Below, one piece after another: positions 42,969 to 52,360 of a DNA stretch of 64,000 nucleotides; the first letter of the stretch is position 1, and the number at the start of each line of letters is the position of its first letter. The stretch comes from Arthrobacter sp. StoSoilB5 (GTDB lineage Bacteria > Actinomycetota > Actinomycetes > Actinomycetales > Micrococcaceae). Where the stretch lies: contig NZ_AP024646.1 in assembly GCF_019977235.1 (NCBI RefSeq), forward strand, positions 3,782,001-3,846,000. The letters are read 5' to 3'. Below the pieces are notes generated by a model. That model made no database searches. It was not told where the DNA came from and worked only from the letters and a program-made list of their open reading frames with translations. The position numbers were made by a program, and so were the translations under genes.

Positions 42969-44678
42969 TCAGGCCACCGCGGGCGGCAGCAGCAGCGAAC
43001 CGCCAGGAATGGCATCCAACAGGGCCTGCGTGTAGGCCTCGCGCGGGTTGTCGAAGACATCGTCCGTGCTGCCCGTTTCCACGAGCTGGCCCTTTTCCAT
43101 GACGCAGACGTGGTCAGCGATCTGGCGCACGACGGCGAGGTCGTGGGTGATGAACAAGTACGTCAAGCCGAGGTTGTCCTGGAGATCCGCCAGAAGGTTC
43201 AGCACTTGGGCCTGGACCAGGACGTCCAAGGCCGAAACGGCTTCATCACAGATGATCACTTCAGGGTCCAGGGCCAACGCACGGGCAATGGCAATACGCT
43301 GGCGCTGCCCACCAGAGAGCTCATTCGGATACCTCTGCATCATGGACTGCGGCAAAGCCACTTGGTCCAACAGCTCGCGAACCTTCTTCTCGCGGCTAGC
43401 CGCATTTCCGATCTTGTGTACCCGCAGAGGCTCTTCGATGGTTCGGAAGATGTTGTACATCGGGTCCAGGGAGCCGTAGGGATCCTGGAAAATCGGCTGG
43501 ACGCGGCGCCGGAACTTGAAGAGGTCCTTACCTTTGAGTCCAGCCGTGTCGACGCCGTCGAACACAATCTGGCCCTCGGTGGGCTTCTCAAGTTGAAGGA
43601 CCATCTTGGCCACGGTGGATTTACCTGAACCCGACTCCCCCACGATCGCCGTGGTGGTTCCGCGCTTGACGCTGAAGCTGATGTCGTCCACAGCAGCGAA
43701 GTCCGAGGTCTTGCCCAGGCCCTGCCGGAGCTTGTAGATCTTGCGCAGGTTCCGGATCTGGAGGACCTCGTCCGTTGCATGCTTCTTAATTGCCGCGACA
43801 GGCGCCAAGAGGTCGCTGGCCTCCACGCCCAGCTCCTTCGCTACCTGAATGCGGCGGGAGGCGAGCGAGGGCGCCGATTCCACGAGGCGCTTCGTGTAGG
43901 GGTGCTGCGGGTTTTGCAGCAGTTCCAGTGAAGGACCCGCCTCCACAACGTTGCCCTGGTACATCACGACTACTTTGTCCGCGCGCTCGGCAGCAAGGCC
44001 GAGGTCGTGCGTGATGAGCAGCACCGATGTACCGAGCTCTGTAGTCATTTTGTCCAAGTGATCCAGGATTTTGCGCTGGACGGTGACGTCCAATGCCGAG
44101 GTAGGCTCATCCGCAATCAAGAGCTTGGGCTGGCAACTCAGACCGATAGCGATAAGAGCCCGCTGCCGCATACCGCCGGAGAACTCGTGCGGATACTGCT
44201 TGGCTCGCCGCGCAGCATCCGGAAGACCCGCCTCCGCCAAAACGCGGGCGACGTCTTCGGGTCCGTCCGGACGACCGTTGGCCTTGAGGGTCTCGCGAAC
44301 CTGGTAACCGATCTTCCATACGGGATTGAGGTTGGACATTGGGTCCTGGGGAACCATACCGATGTGGCTACCGCGGAGCTCAATCATGCGCCTTTCAGGT
44401 GCATGGGAGATATCCTCGCCATCCAGCAGAATCTGCCCACCCGAGACGCGTCCATTGTTCGGCAACAAGCCGATGGCAGCCAGGGCCGTCGTCGACTTTC
44501 CTGAACCGGACTCCCCGACAATCGCGACGGTTTCGCCGGGCATGATGGTTAAGTGGGCGTTTTTGACGGCCTTCACTTCACCCGAGCCAGTCTTGAAGGT
44601 GATGGCCAGATCCTTGATTTCCAGGATTGGCCGTACCTGTGCCGTGACTTCATTGATTCTTACGTTGGCAGAAGCCAT
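42969..44678 (-). CDS. Peptide ABC importer, fused double ATPase (DppD-DppF type)
   Basis: One 569-residue protein with two complete ATPase domains. The first has Walker A GESGSGKST (55-63), SGGMRQR and DEPTSALD; the second has Walker A at 347-355, LSGGQRQR and DEAVSALD. Each ends in the oligopeptide-type C-terminal region (NPQHPYTKRLVESAP in the first). ATG at 44678 with GGAGG. Last gene of the dppA-B-C-DF order; the dpp names describe the family and not the proven substrate. Confidence 0.92.
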   Translation of the reverse strand: MASANVRINEVTAQVRPILEIKDLAITFKTGSGEVKAVKNAHLTIMPGETVAIVGESGSGKSTTALAAIGLLPNNGRVSGGQILLDGEDISHAPERRMIELRGSHIGMVPQDPMSNLNPVWKIGYQVRETLKANGRPDGPEDVARVLAEAGLPDAARRAKQYPHEFSGGMRQRALIAIGLSCQPKLLIADEPTSALDVTVQRKILDHLDKMTTELGTSVLLITHDLGLAAERADKVVVMYQGNVVEAGPSLELLQNPQHPYTKRLVESAPSLASRRIQVAKELGVEASDLLAPVAAIKKHATDEVLQIRNLRKIYKLRQGLGKTSDFAAVDDISFSVKRGTTTAIVGESGSGKSTVAKMVLQLEKPTEGQIVFDGVDTAGLKGKDLFKFRRRVQPIFQDPYGSLDPMYNIFRTIEEPLRVHKIGNAASREKKVRELLDQVALPQSMMQRYPNELSGGQRQRIAIARALALDPEVIICDEAVSALDVLVQAQVLNLLADLQDNLGLTYLFITHDLAVVRQIADHVCVMEKGQLVETGSTDDVFDNPREAYTQALLDAIPGGSLLLPPAVA

Positions 44679-44688
44679 GTTCGCCTCC

Positions 44689-45633
44689 TTAGCGCTGACG
44701 GCTCTTGGGATCAAGAGCATCGCGAACGGCGTCGCCAAGCATGATGAAGCTCAGGACGGTGATGGACAGGGCGGCTGCCGGATAGAGCAGGATTCCGGGG
44801 TTGGTTCGAATAGAGGCATTGGCCGCTGAAATGTCGTTACCCCACGACATCACGCTGGTAGGCAGCCCGACGCCAAGGAAGGACAATGTCGCTTCCAGGA
44901 CGATGAATACGCCAAGTTCCAGCGTGGCCAGAACAATTACCGGAGCCAGGGCATTTGGCAAGGCGTGCTTGACCAGCGCCCCGAATTTGGAAACACCGAG
45001 AGACCGGGCCGCCGTAACGAAGTCCGCGTTGCGTACCTCGATGACGGCCCCTCTGGTGATTCGTGCCATCTGGGGCCACGCCAGCATGGATATGGTGATG
45101 ACGACGGTCCAGACGCCCCTGTTTTCCCGGAAGAACGGCAGCTGCGTGATGACGAGGGCGCCCAAGATGATGGGGAGGGCGAAAAAGATGTCACCCAAAC
45201 GGGCCAGTACAGCATCGAGCCAGCCGCCGTAGTATCCGGCCAGTGCACCCAGGGTCACACCGATGACGATCACGCAGAGCACAGACAGGACACCCACGGA
45301 CAGTGAAGCTTGCGTGCCATGGATGACACGCGAATAGACGTCACAGCCTTGCAGCGTGAAACCGAGCGGGTGTCCGGAAGTGGGTCCTGCCTCCGAGTTG
45401 GCCAACTGACAGTCGTTGTCGGGCGCAACGCTCGTAAACAGGCCCGGGAAAAGTGCGACGGTCGTCAACAGAAGGATCAGCAGCGCAGAGATAATGAACA
45501 GCGGGCGCCGGCGCAGCTTGCGCCAGGCATCGGCCCAAAGGCTGAGGGGCGCCTGTTCAAGCTTGACGGTGTCCGTGGCCTGCAGCGGAGTCTCATCGAT
45601 TGGGGCGACGAAGTGTTCGGTGTTACTGGTCAT
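44689..45633 (-). CDS. Peptide ABC importer permease, DppC type
   Basis: Membrane subunit of 314 residues with an N-terminal cytosolic stretch, a helix at about 45-65, a large outer loop with two cysteines (CQLAN, GCDVYS), then five helices. Coupling loop: EVRNADFVTAARSLGVS. ATG at 45633 with GAGGATCC; the start overlaps the upstream permease stop by 11 bases. Confidence 0.92.
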   Translation of the reverse strand: MTSNTEHFVAPIDETPLQATDTVKLEQAPLSLWADAWRKLRRRPLFIISALLILLLTTVALFPGLFTSVAPDNDCQLANSEAGPTSGHPLGFTLQGCDVYSRVIHGTQASLSVGVLSVLCVIVIGVTLGALAGYYGGWLDAVLARLGDIFFALPIILGALVITQLPFFRENRGVWTVVITISMLAWPQMARITRGAVIEVRNADFVTAARSLGVSKFGALVKHALPNALAPVIVLATLELGVFIVLEATLSFLGVGLPTSVMSWGNDISAANASIRTNPGILLYPAAALSITVLSFIMLGDAVRDALDPKSRQR

Positions 45634-46552
45634 AGCGGATCCTCGGGTCAAGCCAGGCGTACAGGAGGTCAACCAGGAGATTGGTGACAACAAAGACAAG
45701 AACAAGGACACTGACGATCACAACGATGGTGGGGCCTTCGCTGCGCTGAATGGCTTGGAAAAGCTTGTTGCCAACTCCCGGGACGTTGAAGATACCTTCG
45801 GTGACAATTGCACCGCCCATGAGGCCACCGAGGTTCGCACCGAGATAGGTCACCACTGGAATCAGCGAGTTCCTCAGAATGTGCGCCATCACGACGCGCG
45901 GGCGGGAAAGTCCCTTGGCCGTTGCAGTCCGCACATAGTCGGCGTTCATGTTTTCGCTGACTGATGCACGGGTCAGGCGCAGCACGTACGCGAACGAGAC
46001 CAGGCCCAGGACCACTGCGGGCAGGATCAGGTTGCCCCAGTCGGCGTTGGCCCCAACGGTCGGTTTTGCCCAGCCAAGCTGGACACCGAACACGAGCTGG
46101 AAGACAAAGCCGAGGACGAACGTGGGAACAGCAATGACCACCAGTGAGGCGACCAGGACGGTGGAGTCAAAGAGCTTACCCTTGCGCAGACCGGCGAAAA
46201 CGCCGAACGCGATGCCGAAGACGGCCTGGATAATAAGTGCTTCAACAGCGAGCATCGCGGTCACCGGGAATGCCCTTGCAAGCGAAGCTGCAATGGGTTG
46301 TTGCGTAAAGTCAACGCCGAGGTTGAAGGTGAACAGGTTCTTCAGGAAGATCCCGTACTGCACCCAGAACGGCTGGTCAAGGTTGTACTGGTTCCTCAGT
46401 GCGTCGATGACGCTCTGAGGAGGTTGGCGATCGCCGAAGAGCGCTGCGATGGGGTCACCGGGAAGGGCGAACACCATGTAGTAGACAAGGAGTGTGGTTC
46501 CCAGGAAGACGGGAATCACCTGGAGGAGCCTACGCAGAATGTAGCGGACCAC
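45623..46552 (-). CDS. Peptide ABC importer permease, DppB type
   Basis: Membrane subunit of 309 residues beginning MVRYILRRLLQVIPVFLGTT, the classic DppB N-terminus, with six helices. Coupling loop: MNADYVRTATAKGLSRPRVV. GTG start. It follows dppA after 126 bases that include a stable hairpin. Confidence 0.92.
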   Translation of the reverse strand: MVRYILRRLLQVIPVFLGTTLLVYYMVFALPGDPIAALFGDRQPPQSVIDALRNQYNLDQPFWVQYGIFLKNLFTFNLGVDFTQQPIAASLARAFPVTAMLAVEALIIQAVFGIAFGVFAGLRKGKLFDSTVLVASLVVIAVPTFVLGFVFQLVFGVQLGWAKPTVGANADWGNLILPAVVLGLVSFAYVLRLTRASVSENMNADYVRTATAKGLSRPRVVMAHILRNSLIPVVTYLGANLGGLMGGAIVTEGIFNVPGVGNKLFQAIQRSEGPTIVVIVSVLVLVFVVTNLLVDLLYAWLDPRIRYDQ

Positions 46553-46619
46553 GGTTCACCCCGCTCTCTATGGACGGTTGTAGGTGTGTCATGTTTGCCT
46601 TCCTGCCGAAGCAAGCAAT

Positions 46620-46649
46620 TGGGGGCCCGGCACGATGGCCGGGCCCCCA
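46620..46649 (-). terminator. Intercistronic hairpin between dppA and dppB-like genes
   Basis: 12-bp stem (46620-46631 with 46638-46649), very GC-rich, no T tract. Probably stabilises the binding-protein message or attenuates the downstream genes. Confidence 0.65.
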
Positions 46650-46678
46650 TGCCTCACGGCAAGTTCAGATCCTGAGGA

Positions 46679-48361
46679 CTACTTGGCCTCGATGTTGTAG
46701 TAGAGGATTCCGCCGTTCCAGCCGGTCTCGGCCTTCACAACGTTGTTGCTCCACACAATCGGACGGTTCAGGTACCACAGGGGCAGGCCGGGGAGATCCT
46801 GGAACAGGATTTCCTGTGCCTTGTTGAACTTGGTATTGGCGTCTTGAGGCGTCTTGGCCGCAAGGCCTTCCTTGAGCAGTTTGTCGAACTCCGGGTTCGA
46901 GTACTTCTCGTAGTTCGACGATGCGTTGGTTGCCCACACCGGTCCAAGGAAGTTATAGAGCGACGGGTAGTCACCCTGCCAGCCAGAGCGGGTCAGGCCC
47001 GGGAGTGACTGGGACTTGCGCAGGTCCAGGACTTCAGCGAACTTCGCGAACGGCTGGATTTCGGCTTGGATTCCGAGGTTGTTCTTGAAGCCGTTGGCCA
47101 CGGCGTCGATCCATTCCTTGTTGCCACCATCGGTGTTGGAAGCAATCTGGAGCGGCTTGGAAGCATCGTATGGCTGGATCTTTTCAGCCTGCGCCCAAAG
47201 GTCTTTAGCCTTCTGGACATCGAACTTCAGAACATCGTTGCCCGGGATCTTGTCGCTGTAGCCATCCAGCACGGGTGCCGTGAATTCAGTGGCAGGGGTG
47301 CGGGTGCCGTTGAAGATGACCTTGGTGATCTCCTCACGGTTGATGGCGTGGGACAGCGCCTGGCGGCGCAGCTTGCCTGCTTCGCCCTGGAAGTTCGGGT
47401 TGTAACCCGGAATGTTCAGGGTGGAGTTGTTGGCAACCGGCTTGGTGGAGTTACGATCCTGAAAGTCCGTGGTGTACGTCTTCAGTGCGTTCGATGGCAG
47501 GACGTCGGTGACGTCAAGGTTGTCCGCCTGGAGATCCGTGTAAGCGGGACCCGGGTCCGTGTAGAACTTGAAGGTCACGCCACCGTTCTTGGCAGCTCGC
47601 GGACCGTTGTAGTCAGGGTTCTTGACCAGCGAGATTGACTGGTCGTGTACCCAGGAACCATCCTTGGCGAACTTGTAGGGGCCGTTGCCAACCGGGTTTT
47701 CACCGAAAGTCTTCGGGTCTTTGAGAGCAGCGGAGGGCAGCGGGTAGAAGGCGGAGTAGCCCAGACGCAGTGACCAGTCAGCCTCAGGCTGGGACAGCTT
47801 CACCGTAATAGTCTGGTCGTCTTTGGCTGCCAGACCGGACATCGTCTGAGCCTTCGGTGCTGGAGTGGAGGTCTTCTTGCCGTCGGCCCCGGTGGTTTCA
47901 TTCACGGCGCTGACATCGGCATAGCCTTCGATGGACTCGAAGAAGAAGCCGTTGTTCTGGAGGTTGGTGCTCAGCGCTGCAAAGTTCCAGGAGTCAACGA
48001 ACGTCTTGGCTGTGATTTCCTCGCCATTCGTGAACTTGGCACCGGACTTAACTTTGATGGTCCAGTTCTGCGAGTCCGTGGTGTCAATGGATTCGGCCAG
48101 CGCGTTGACCGGCTTGCCGCTGGCATCGTAGGCGCGGAGGCCTTCGAACAGCAGCTCGACAACGCGGCCGCCGTACACCTCGTTGGTGTTTGCGGGAAGC
48201 AGCGGGTGCTGCGGTTCGTTGCTGTATGCGGTGATGACCTTGTTGGGGTCGGCTGCGGCAGAGCTGTTCGTGTTGCTGCCGGAGCCACCGCCGCAACCGG
48301 TCACTGCGAGGGCGATTATTGCCGCTACGCCTAGAGCTTTGGAAGTGCGCGAGAAACGCAT
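46679..48361 (-). CDS. Peptide-binding lipoprotein of ABC importer (SBP family 5)
   Basis: Lipid-anchored solute-binding protein of 560 residues. Lipobox VTGC with Cys23, then an SBP_bac_5 fold: YGGRVVELLFEGL, WTIKVKSGAKFTNGEEITAKTFVDSW (start of the family signature), and RRQALSHAINREEI. Close to DppA/OppA in build; the exact peptide class is unknown. ATG with AGGAGG. First gene of the importer operon. Confidence 0.92.
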   Translation of the reverse strand: MRFSRTSKALGVAAIIALAVTGCGGGSGSNTNSSAAADPNKVITAYSNEPQHPLLPANTNEVYGGRVVELLFEGLRAYDASGKPVNALAESIDTTDSQNWTIKVKSGAKFTNGEEITAKTFVDSWNFAALSTNLQNNGFFFESIEGYADVSAVNETTGADGKKTSTPAPKAQTMSGLAAKDDQTITVKLSQPEADWSLRLGYSAFYPLPSAALKDPKTFGENPVGNGPYKFAKDGSWVHDQSISLVKNPDYNGPRAAKNGGVTFKFYTDPGPAYTDLQADNLDVTDVLPSNALKTYTTDFQDRNSTKPVANNSTLNIPGYNPNFQGEAGKLRRQALSHAINREEITKVIFNGTRTPATEFTAPVLDGYSDKIPGNDVLKFDVQKAKDLWAQAEKIQPYDASKPLQIASNTDGGNKEWIDAVANGFKNNLGIQAEIQPFAKFAEVLDLRKSQSLPGLTRSGWQGDYPSLYNFLGPVWATNASSNYEKYSNPEFDKLLKEGLAAKTPQDANTKFNKAQEILFQDLPGLPLWYLNRPIVWSNNVVKAETGWNGGILYYNIEAK

Positions 48362-48688
48362 TCCGCCTCCTATGAGTCGTGGAGTTGATCAGGGGTAATT
48401 TGTGATGACCCCCAGGCGCGGACACAGCTTTCCTACTGTGACGTTGCCTACATGTGTGTGTAAGCCTACCCACATTGTGTCCAGATGTTGGGACTCGCTG
48501 GCCAAACTGTAACCGTTCCGCAACCTCCAGATGCCTAAACTGGCGGGAATTTCAAGTCAAAAGCTACTCGGTGGTAATATTCGCTGTCTGACAGCAGGAC
48601 AAGCCGTTTTAGGCGCAAAAAAAGAGCCCCGGTTCATGTTCTGAACCGGGGCCCTTGAGAATCTCGCTAGCCGGGCAGCGTCCTGGTT
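48362..48688. other. 327-base intergenic region: dppA leader and ychF terminator
   Basis: It holds the ribosome site of the peptide-binding protein (48362-48372) and a possible minus-strand -10 box TAGGCT (48468 to 48463) with two GTAGGC words. The ychF terminator is at 48614-48652. I see no gene or known RNA in the rest. Confidence 0.5.
48614..48652 (-). terminator. Terminator of ychF
   Basis: 11-bp perfect stem (48626-48636 with 48642-48652). On the minus strand it is followed by a T tract, seen as seven A residues at 48617-48623. Confidence 0.92.
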
Positions 48689-49774
48689 TTAGACGTTAAA
48701 CCGGAACTCCACCACATCGCCGTCGGCCATGACGTACTCTTTGCCTTCGATGCGGACCTTGCCTCGGGACTTTGCCTCAGCCATGGAACCGGCGTCGATC
48801 AGGTCATCGAAGGAGACAACCTCGGCCTTGATGAAGCCACGCTGGAAGTCAGAGTGGATCACGCCAGCGGCTTGGGGCGCGGTGTCGCCCTGGCGAATGG
48901 TCCAGGCCCGGGTTTCCTTGGGACCGGCGGTGAGGTAGGTCTGCAGGCCAAGGGTGTGGAATCCAACGCGGGCCAGCTGGTCCAGGCCGGACTCGCTCTG
49001 GCCGTTCATTTCCAGCATCTCGCGGGCTTCTTCCTCGTCCAGTTCCACGAGGTCGGATTCGAGCTTTGCGTCCAGGAATACTGCGTCAGCAGGAGCAACC
49101 AGGGCGCGCAATTCTTCCTGCTTTGCCGGATCGCCAAGAATGCCTTCATCGGCGTTGAAGACGTAGATAAAGGGCTTCGCGGTGAGAAGTCCGAGCTCCT
49201 TGAGGTGCTCCATCTCCAGTTTGTCGCTCTTGATCGAGCTGAAAATCGTGTCGCCGCGTTCCAGAACTGCCTGGGCCGCCTTGATGGCAACGAGCTCGGC
49301 TGCTTCGCGCTTCTTGATCTTGACTTCTTTTTCGATGCGAGGGATCGCGTTTTCGATGGTCTGAAGGTCTGCCAGGATCAGCTCGGTGTTGATGGTCTCC
49401 ATGTCGGAGCGCGGATCAACCTTGCCGTCGACGTGGATAACGTCGGGGTCATCAAATACGCGGACGACCTGAGCGATGGCCTGTGCCTCGCGGATGTTGG
49501 CCAGGAACTTGTTGCCCAGGCCTTCGCCCTCGGAGGCGCCCTTCACGATGCCGGCGATGTCCACAAAGGACACAGGAGCGGGAAGCAGCTTCTGGGAACC
49601 AAAGATCTCCGCCAGCTTGGCCAGCCGGGGATCCGGCAGGTTAACGACACCGACGTTCGGTTCGATCGTTGCGAACGGATAGTTCGCAGCAAGCACCTGA
49701 TTGCGGGTCAGTGCGTTGAAAAGAGTTGATTTGCCGACGTTGGGCAGTCCGACGATGCCAATAGTAAGAGCCAC
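48689..49774 (-). CDS. ychF: Ribosome-binding ATPase YchF
   Basis: Obg-family P-loop protein that binds ATP and the ribosome and influences stress responses. G1 GLPNVGKST (9-17), G3 DIAGIV, G4 FNADE (the NxxE form linked to ATP preference), coiled coil in the middle and a C-terminal TGS domain ending VVEFRFNV; 361 residues. GTG at 49774 is preferred to an ATG at 49780 because the TAGAAT -10 box lies only 2 bases before the ATG, which would then be upstream of the RNA start. Confidence 0.94.
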   Translation of the reverse strand: MALTIGIVGLPNVGKSTLFNALTRNQVLAANYPFATIEPNVGVVNLPDPRLAKLAEIFGSQKLLPAPVSFVDIAGIVKGASEGEGLGNKFLANIREAQAIAQVVRVFDDPDVIHVDGKVDPRSDMETINTELILADLQTIENAIPRIEKEVKIKKREAAELVAIKAAQAVLERGDTIFSSIKSDKLEMEHLKELGLLTAKPFIYVFNADEGILGDPAKQEELRALVAPADAVFLDAKLESDLVELDEEEAREMLEMNGQSESGLDQLARVGFHTLGLQTYLTAGPKETRAWTIRQGDTAPQAAGVIHSDFQRGFIKAEVVSFDDLIDAGSMAEAKSRGKVRIEGKEYVMADGDVVEFRFNV

Positions 49775-49782
49775 GAGCATTT

Positions 49783-49788
49783 ATTCTA
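49783..49788 (-). promoter_or_regulatory. -10 box of ychF, leaderless type
   Basis: TAGAAT on the minus strand, 8 bases before the GTG at 49774. Confidence 0.5.
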
Positions 49789-49886
49789 CCCGTTGCAACC
49801 ATGCCCACGCTTGTTCGCACCGCAAGAGTACGCCGTCAACGGCCCTGTCGGCTAAAACTGTCGTACCCCTGTGACAGGGTTGCCAC

Positions 49887-51116
49887 ATGGATGGATTTGG
49901 ATTGGTTTTGGCTTTGCTCATGCTGCTGATCGGAGCGGCAGTGGGACTCAGTACGGCATATGTAGTCTTCCGACGCCGGGCGGCCGGCTTGGAACAGGAC
50001 TTCGACGCCGTTTCGTCGCGCCTTTCGGAGGTGACCGCCCAGCTCGCAGCCGCCGACGCCGAACGCCGGCTTCTGTTCGCACAGAACCGTGAGCTGAGTG
50101 AATCAAGGACCTCAGACGGCAGCGTGCTGCGCGCCTTGGGTCCCGTGGCCGAAAAGCTCACTGCCGTACAGCAGCAGGTCTCGCTCCTTGAACGCGACCG
50201 GGTCGAGCAATATGGTCAACTTGCCCAGCAACTTCAGGACGCCAAGCTGTCCGACGAACAGCTTCTGCGGTCCACGCATGCCCTTGCTTCGGCACTACGG
50301 TCCAACAGCGCCCGCGGCCAATGGGGCGAGGTTCAGTTGCGCAGGGTTGTCGAAGCCTCCGGAATGCTCCGCCACGTGGATTTCCATGAGCAAGTGCACT
50401 CAGGCCGGAACGAGAACACGCTGCGTCCGGACCTTGTGGTGCAATTACCGGGCGGCAAGCAACTCGTAGTGGATGCCAAGGTCCCCCTGGCTTCATATTT
50501 GGCGGCGCAGGAACAGCTGCACGGTGAAGGCTCGATGGGTGAAACGGTCATGTCAACGGCCAACCATGATTCCAAGACCCTCCTGGCACAGCATGCCAAG
50601 GCACTCAAAGCCCACATCGATGCCCTGGCGGCCAAGAAGTACTGGGACATTCCCGGCAACTCCCCGGAGCTCGTTATCTGTTTCCTTCCCGCGGAGTCGA
50701 TTTTGGCCTCAGCCCTTGAAGCCGATCCGGCGTTGCTGGAGCATGCCCTTTCCCGCAACGTCGTCCTGGCCTCGCCGGGAACACTGCTGGCCGTACTCAA
50801 GTCGGTGGCCTTCACATGGCGGCAGGATGTCTTGACGGACAGCGCACACGAACTCTTCGAACTGGCCAAACAGCTTTACGAACGCATGGGCACGCTGGGC
50901 GAGAATGTCGGGAAGCTCGGAAGCTCCTTGAAGACATCAGTGGATCGCTATAACGCGATGGTCGGCACGCTGGAGGCACGGGTACTCCCCACCGCCCGCA
51001 AACTTAACACCATGGACGACGCCGGACTGGCCACGCCCATGTCCGTCGAAGCAGTCCCCCGGGCTCTGGCCGCGCCCGAGCTGCTCGCAGTGGACTCCGA
51101 GGAGTCTGCAGCTTAA
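49887..51116 (+). CDS. rmuC: RmuC-family DNA recombination protein
   Basis: Predicted nuclease-fold protein limiting recombination at inverted repeats in E. coli. 409 residues: one N-terminal membrane helix (about 5-28), a long coiled coil (about 34-125), then the RmuC core with RGQWGEVQLRRVVEASGM, RPDLVVQLPGGKQLVVDAKV (PD-(D/E)xK motif) and LPAESILASAL. The ATG follows a CAGGGT box by 6 bases. Convergent with ispH. Confidence 0.92.
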   Translation: MDGFGLVLALLMLLIGAAVGLSTAYVVFRRRAAGLEQDFDAVSSRLSEVTAQLAAADAERRLLFAQNRELSESRTSDGSVLRALGPVAEKLTAVQQQVSLLERDRVEQYGQLAQQLQDAKLSDEQLLRSTHALASALRSNSARGQWGEVQLRRVVEASGMLRHVDFHEQVHSGRNENTLRPDLVVQLPGGKQLVVDAKVPLASYLAAQEQLHGEGSMGETVMSTANHDSKTLLAQHAKALKAHIDALAAKKYWDIPGNSPELVICFLPAESILASALEADPALLEHALSRNVVLASPGTLLAVLKSVAFTWRQDVLTDSAHELFELAKQLYERMGTLGENVGKLGSSLKTSVDRYNAMVGTLEARVLPTARKLNTMDDAGLATPMSVEAVPRALAAPELLAVDSEESAA

Positions 51117-51151
51117 GAGATGCGGCTTAGGAGACGACCACGGCCTAAGAC

Positions 51152-51237
51152 ATCCCTACGGCCGTAGGGATCTGCGCCTTAACAGGACAGGCCCGCTGTG
51201 AGAGCTTCCCAAACGGGTGGCTGCCACAGCGGGCCTG
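51152..51237. terminator. Two hairpins between rmuC and ispH
   Basis: A 20-bp perfect palindrome at 51152-51171 and a 13-bp stem (51188-51200 with 51225-51237) with a 24-base loop. Together they probably end both convergent genes. No strong T tract. Confidence 0.6.
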
Positions 51238-51262
51238 CTAAACACATCTAGGACAAGTACGT

Positions 51263-52348
51263 CTAGGACGCAGGCCGGTTCCCACGGCCACCGAGGGCCC
51301 GGGTCACGTCGCCAGCCTTCTTCAGGGTTGCCCGTAGTTCCTTCGGCAAAGAGAAGAGAAGGTCTTCCTCGGCCGTGACAACTTCCTGGACTTCGCCATA
51401 GCCGTAGTCCGCCAAAAGCCGGAGAACGTCCTGGACGAGTACTTCGGGGACGGAAGCTCCGGAGGTGACACCAACTGTTGCCACGCCCTCGAACCAACTT
51501 TCATCCACCTCATTCGCGAAGTCCACGCGGTACGAGGTGCGTGCCCCATACTCGAGAGCCACTTCAACCAGGCGCACCGAGTTGGACGAGTTGGCCGAAC
51601 CCACCACAATGACCAGGTCAGCCTGCGGAGCGATTTTCTTAATGGCCACCTGCCGGTTGGTGGTGGCATAGCAGATATCGTCGCTGGGCGGATCCTGCAA
51701 CGTGGGGAACCGGTCCTTGAGCAGGCGGACGGTCTCCATGGTCTCGTCCACGCTCAGCGTGGTCTGGGAGAGCCAGATGGTCTTCTCCGGGTTCCGCACG
51801 GTGACTTTGTCTACCTCGTGCGGGCCGTTGATGATCTGAATGTGTTCCGGGGCCTCGCCGGCTGTTCCTTCGACTTCCTCATGGCCCTCGTGGCCAATGA
51901 GCAGGATGTCGTAGTCCTCCTTGGCGAAGCGCACCGCTTCACGGTGGACCTTGGTGACAAGCGGGCAGGTAGCGTCAATGGTGCGAAGACCGCGGTCTTC
52001 GGCGGACTGGACTACGGCAGGGGAAACGCCGTGGGCCGAGAAGATCACCAAGGCGCCTTCAGGAACCTCATCAGTTTCTTCTACGAAAATGGCGCCTTGC
52101 TCTTCGAGGGAGCTTACGACATGGACGTTGTGGACGATCTGCTTGCGGACGTAGACGGGCGGTCCGTAATGTTCCAAGGCTTTCTCGACAGCAATGACGG
52201 CCCTGTCCACGCCGGCACAATAGCCACGCGGAGCCGCCAGCAGAACCTTCTTGGGTCCAGTAACCGGGGCCGCCGCCTGAACCTCTTCCGGTGATCGCCG
52301 TCTGCGGGGCACCGTGGGCATCGGAATGGAAACTGCTGTGCTGGTCAT
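51263..52348 (-). CDS. ispH: 4-Hydroxy-3-methylbut-2-enyl diphosphate reductase
   Basis: Last enzyme of the MEP isoprenoid pathway; a 4Fe-4S protein that makes IPP and DMAPP. The three cluster cysteines are Cys44 ([10 protein letters not shown]), Cys128 ([11 protein letters not shown]) and Cys226 ([11 protein letters not shown]). 361 residues with an N-terminal extension of about 30. TAGCAT lies 6 bases before the ATG; the intervening GGAGGG is too close to act as a normal ribosome site. Confidence 0.96.
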   Translation of the reverse strand: MTSTAVSIPMPTVPRRRRSPEEVQAAAPVTGPKKVLLAAPRGYCAGVDRAVIAVEKALEHYGPPVYVRKQIVHNVHVVSSLEEQGAIFVEETDEVPEGALVIFSAHGVSPAVVQSAEDRGLRTIDATCPLVTKVHREAVRFAKEDYDILLIGHEGHEEVEGTAGEAPEHIQIINGPHEVDKVTVRNPEKTIWLSQTTLSVDETMETVRLLKDRFPTLQDPPSDDICYATTNRQVAIKKIAPQADLVIVVGSANSSNSVRLVEVALEYGARTSYRVDFANEVDESWFEGVATVGVTSGASVPEVLVQDVLRLLADYGYGEVQEVVTAEEDLLFSLPKELRATLKKAGDVTRALGGRGNRPAS

Positions 52349-52354
52349 CCCTCC

Positions 52355-52360
52355 ATGCTA
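52355..52360 (-). promoter_or_regulatory. -10 box of ispH, leaderless type
   Basis: TAGCAT on the minus strand, 6 bases before the ATG at 52348; it lies in the 9-base gap after, and overlaps the 3' end of, the upstream membrane-protein gene. Confidence 0.45.

Noticed and set aside
49775..49780. ATG at 49780 as the ychF start
   Set aside because: The TAGAAT -10 box is 2 bases upstream of it, so the ATG would not be in the transcript; GTG at 49774 also gives the usual N-terminus.
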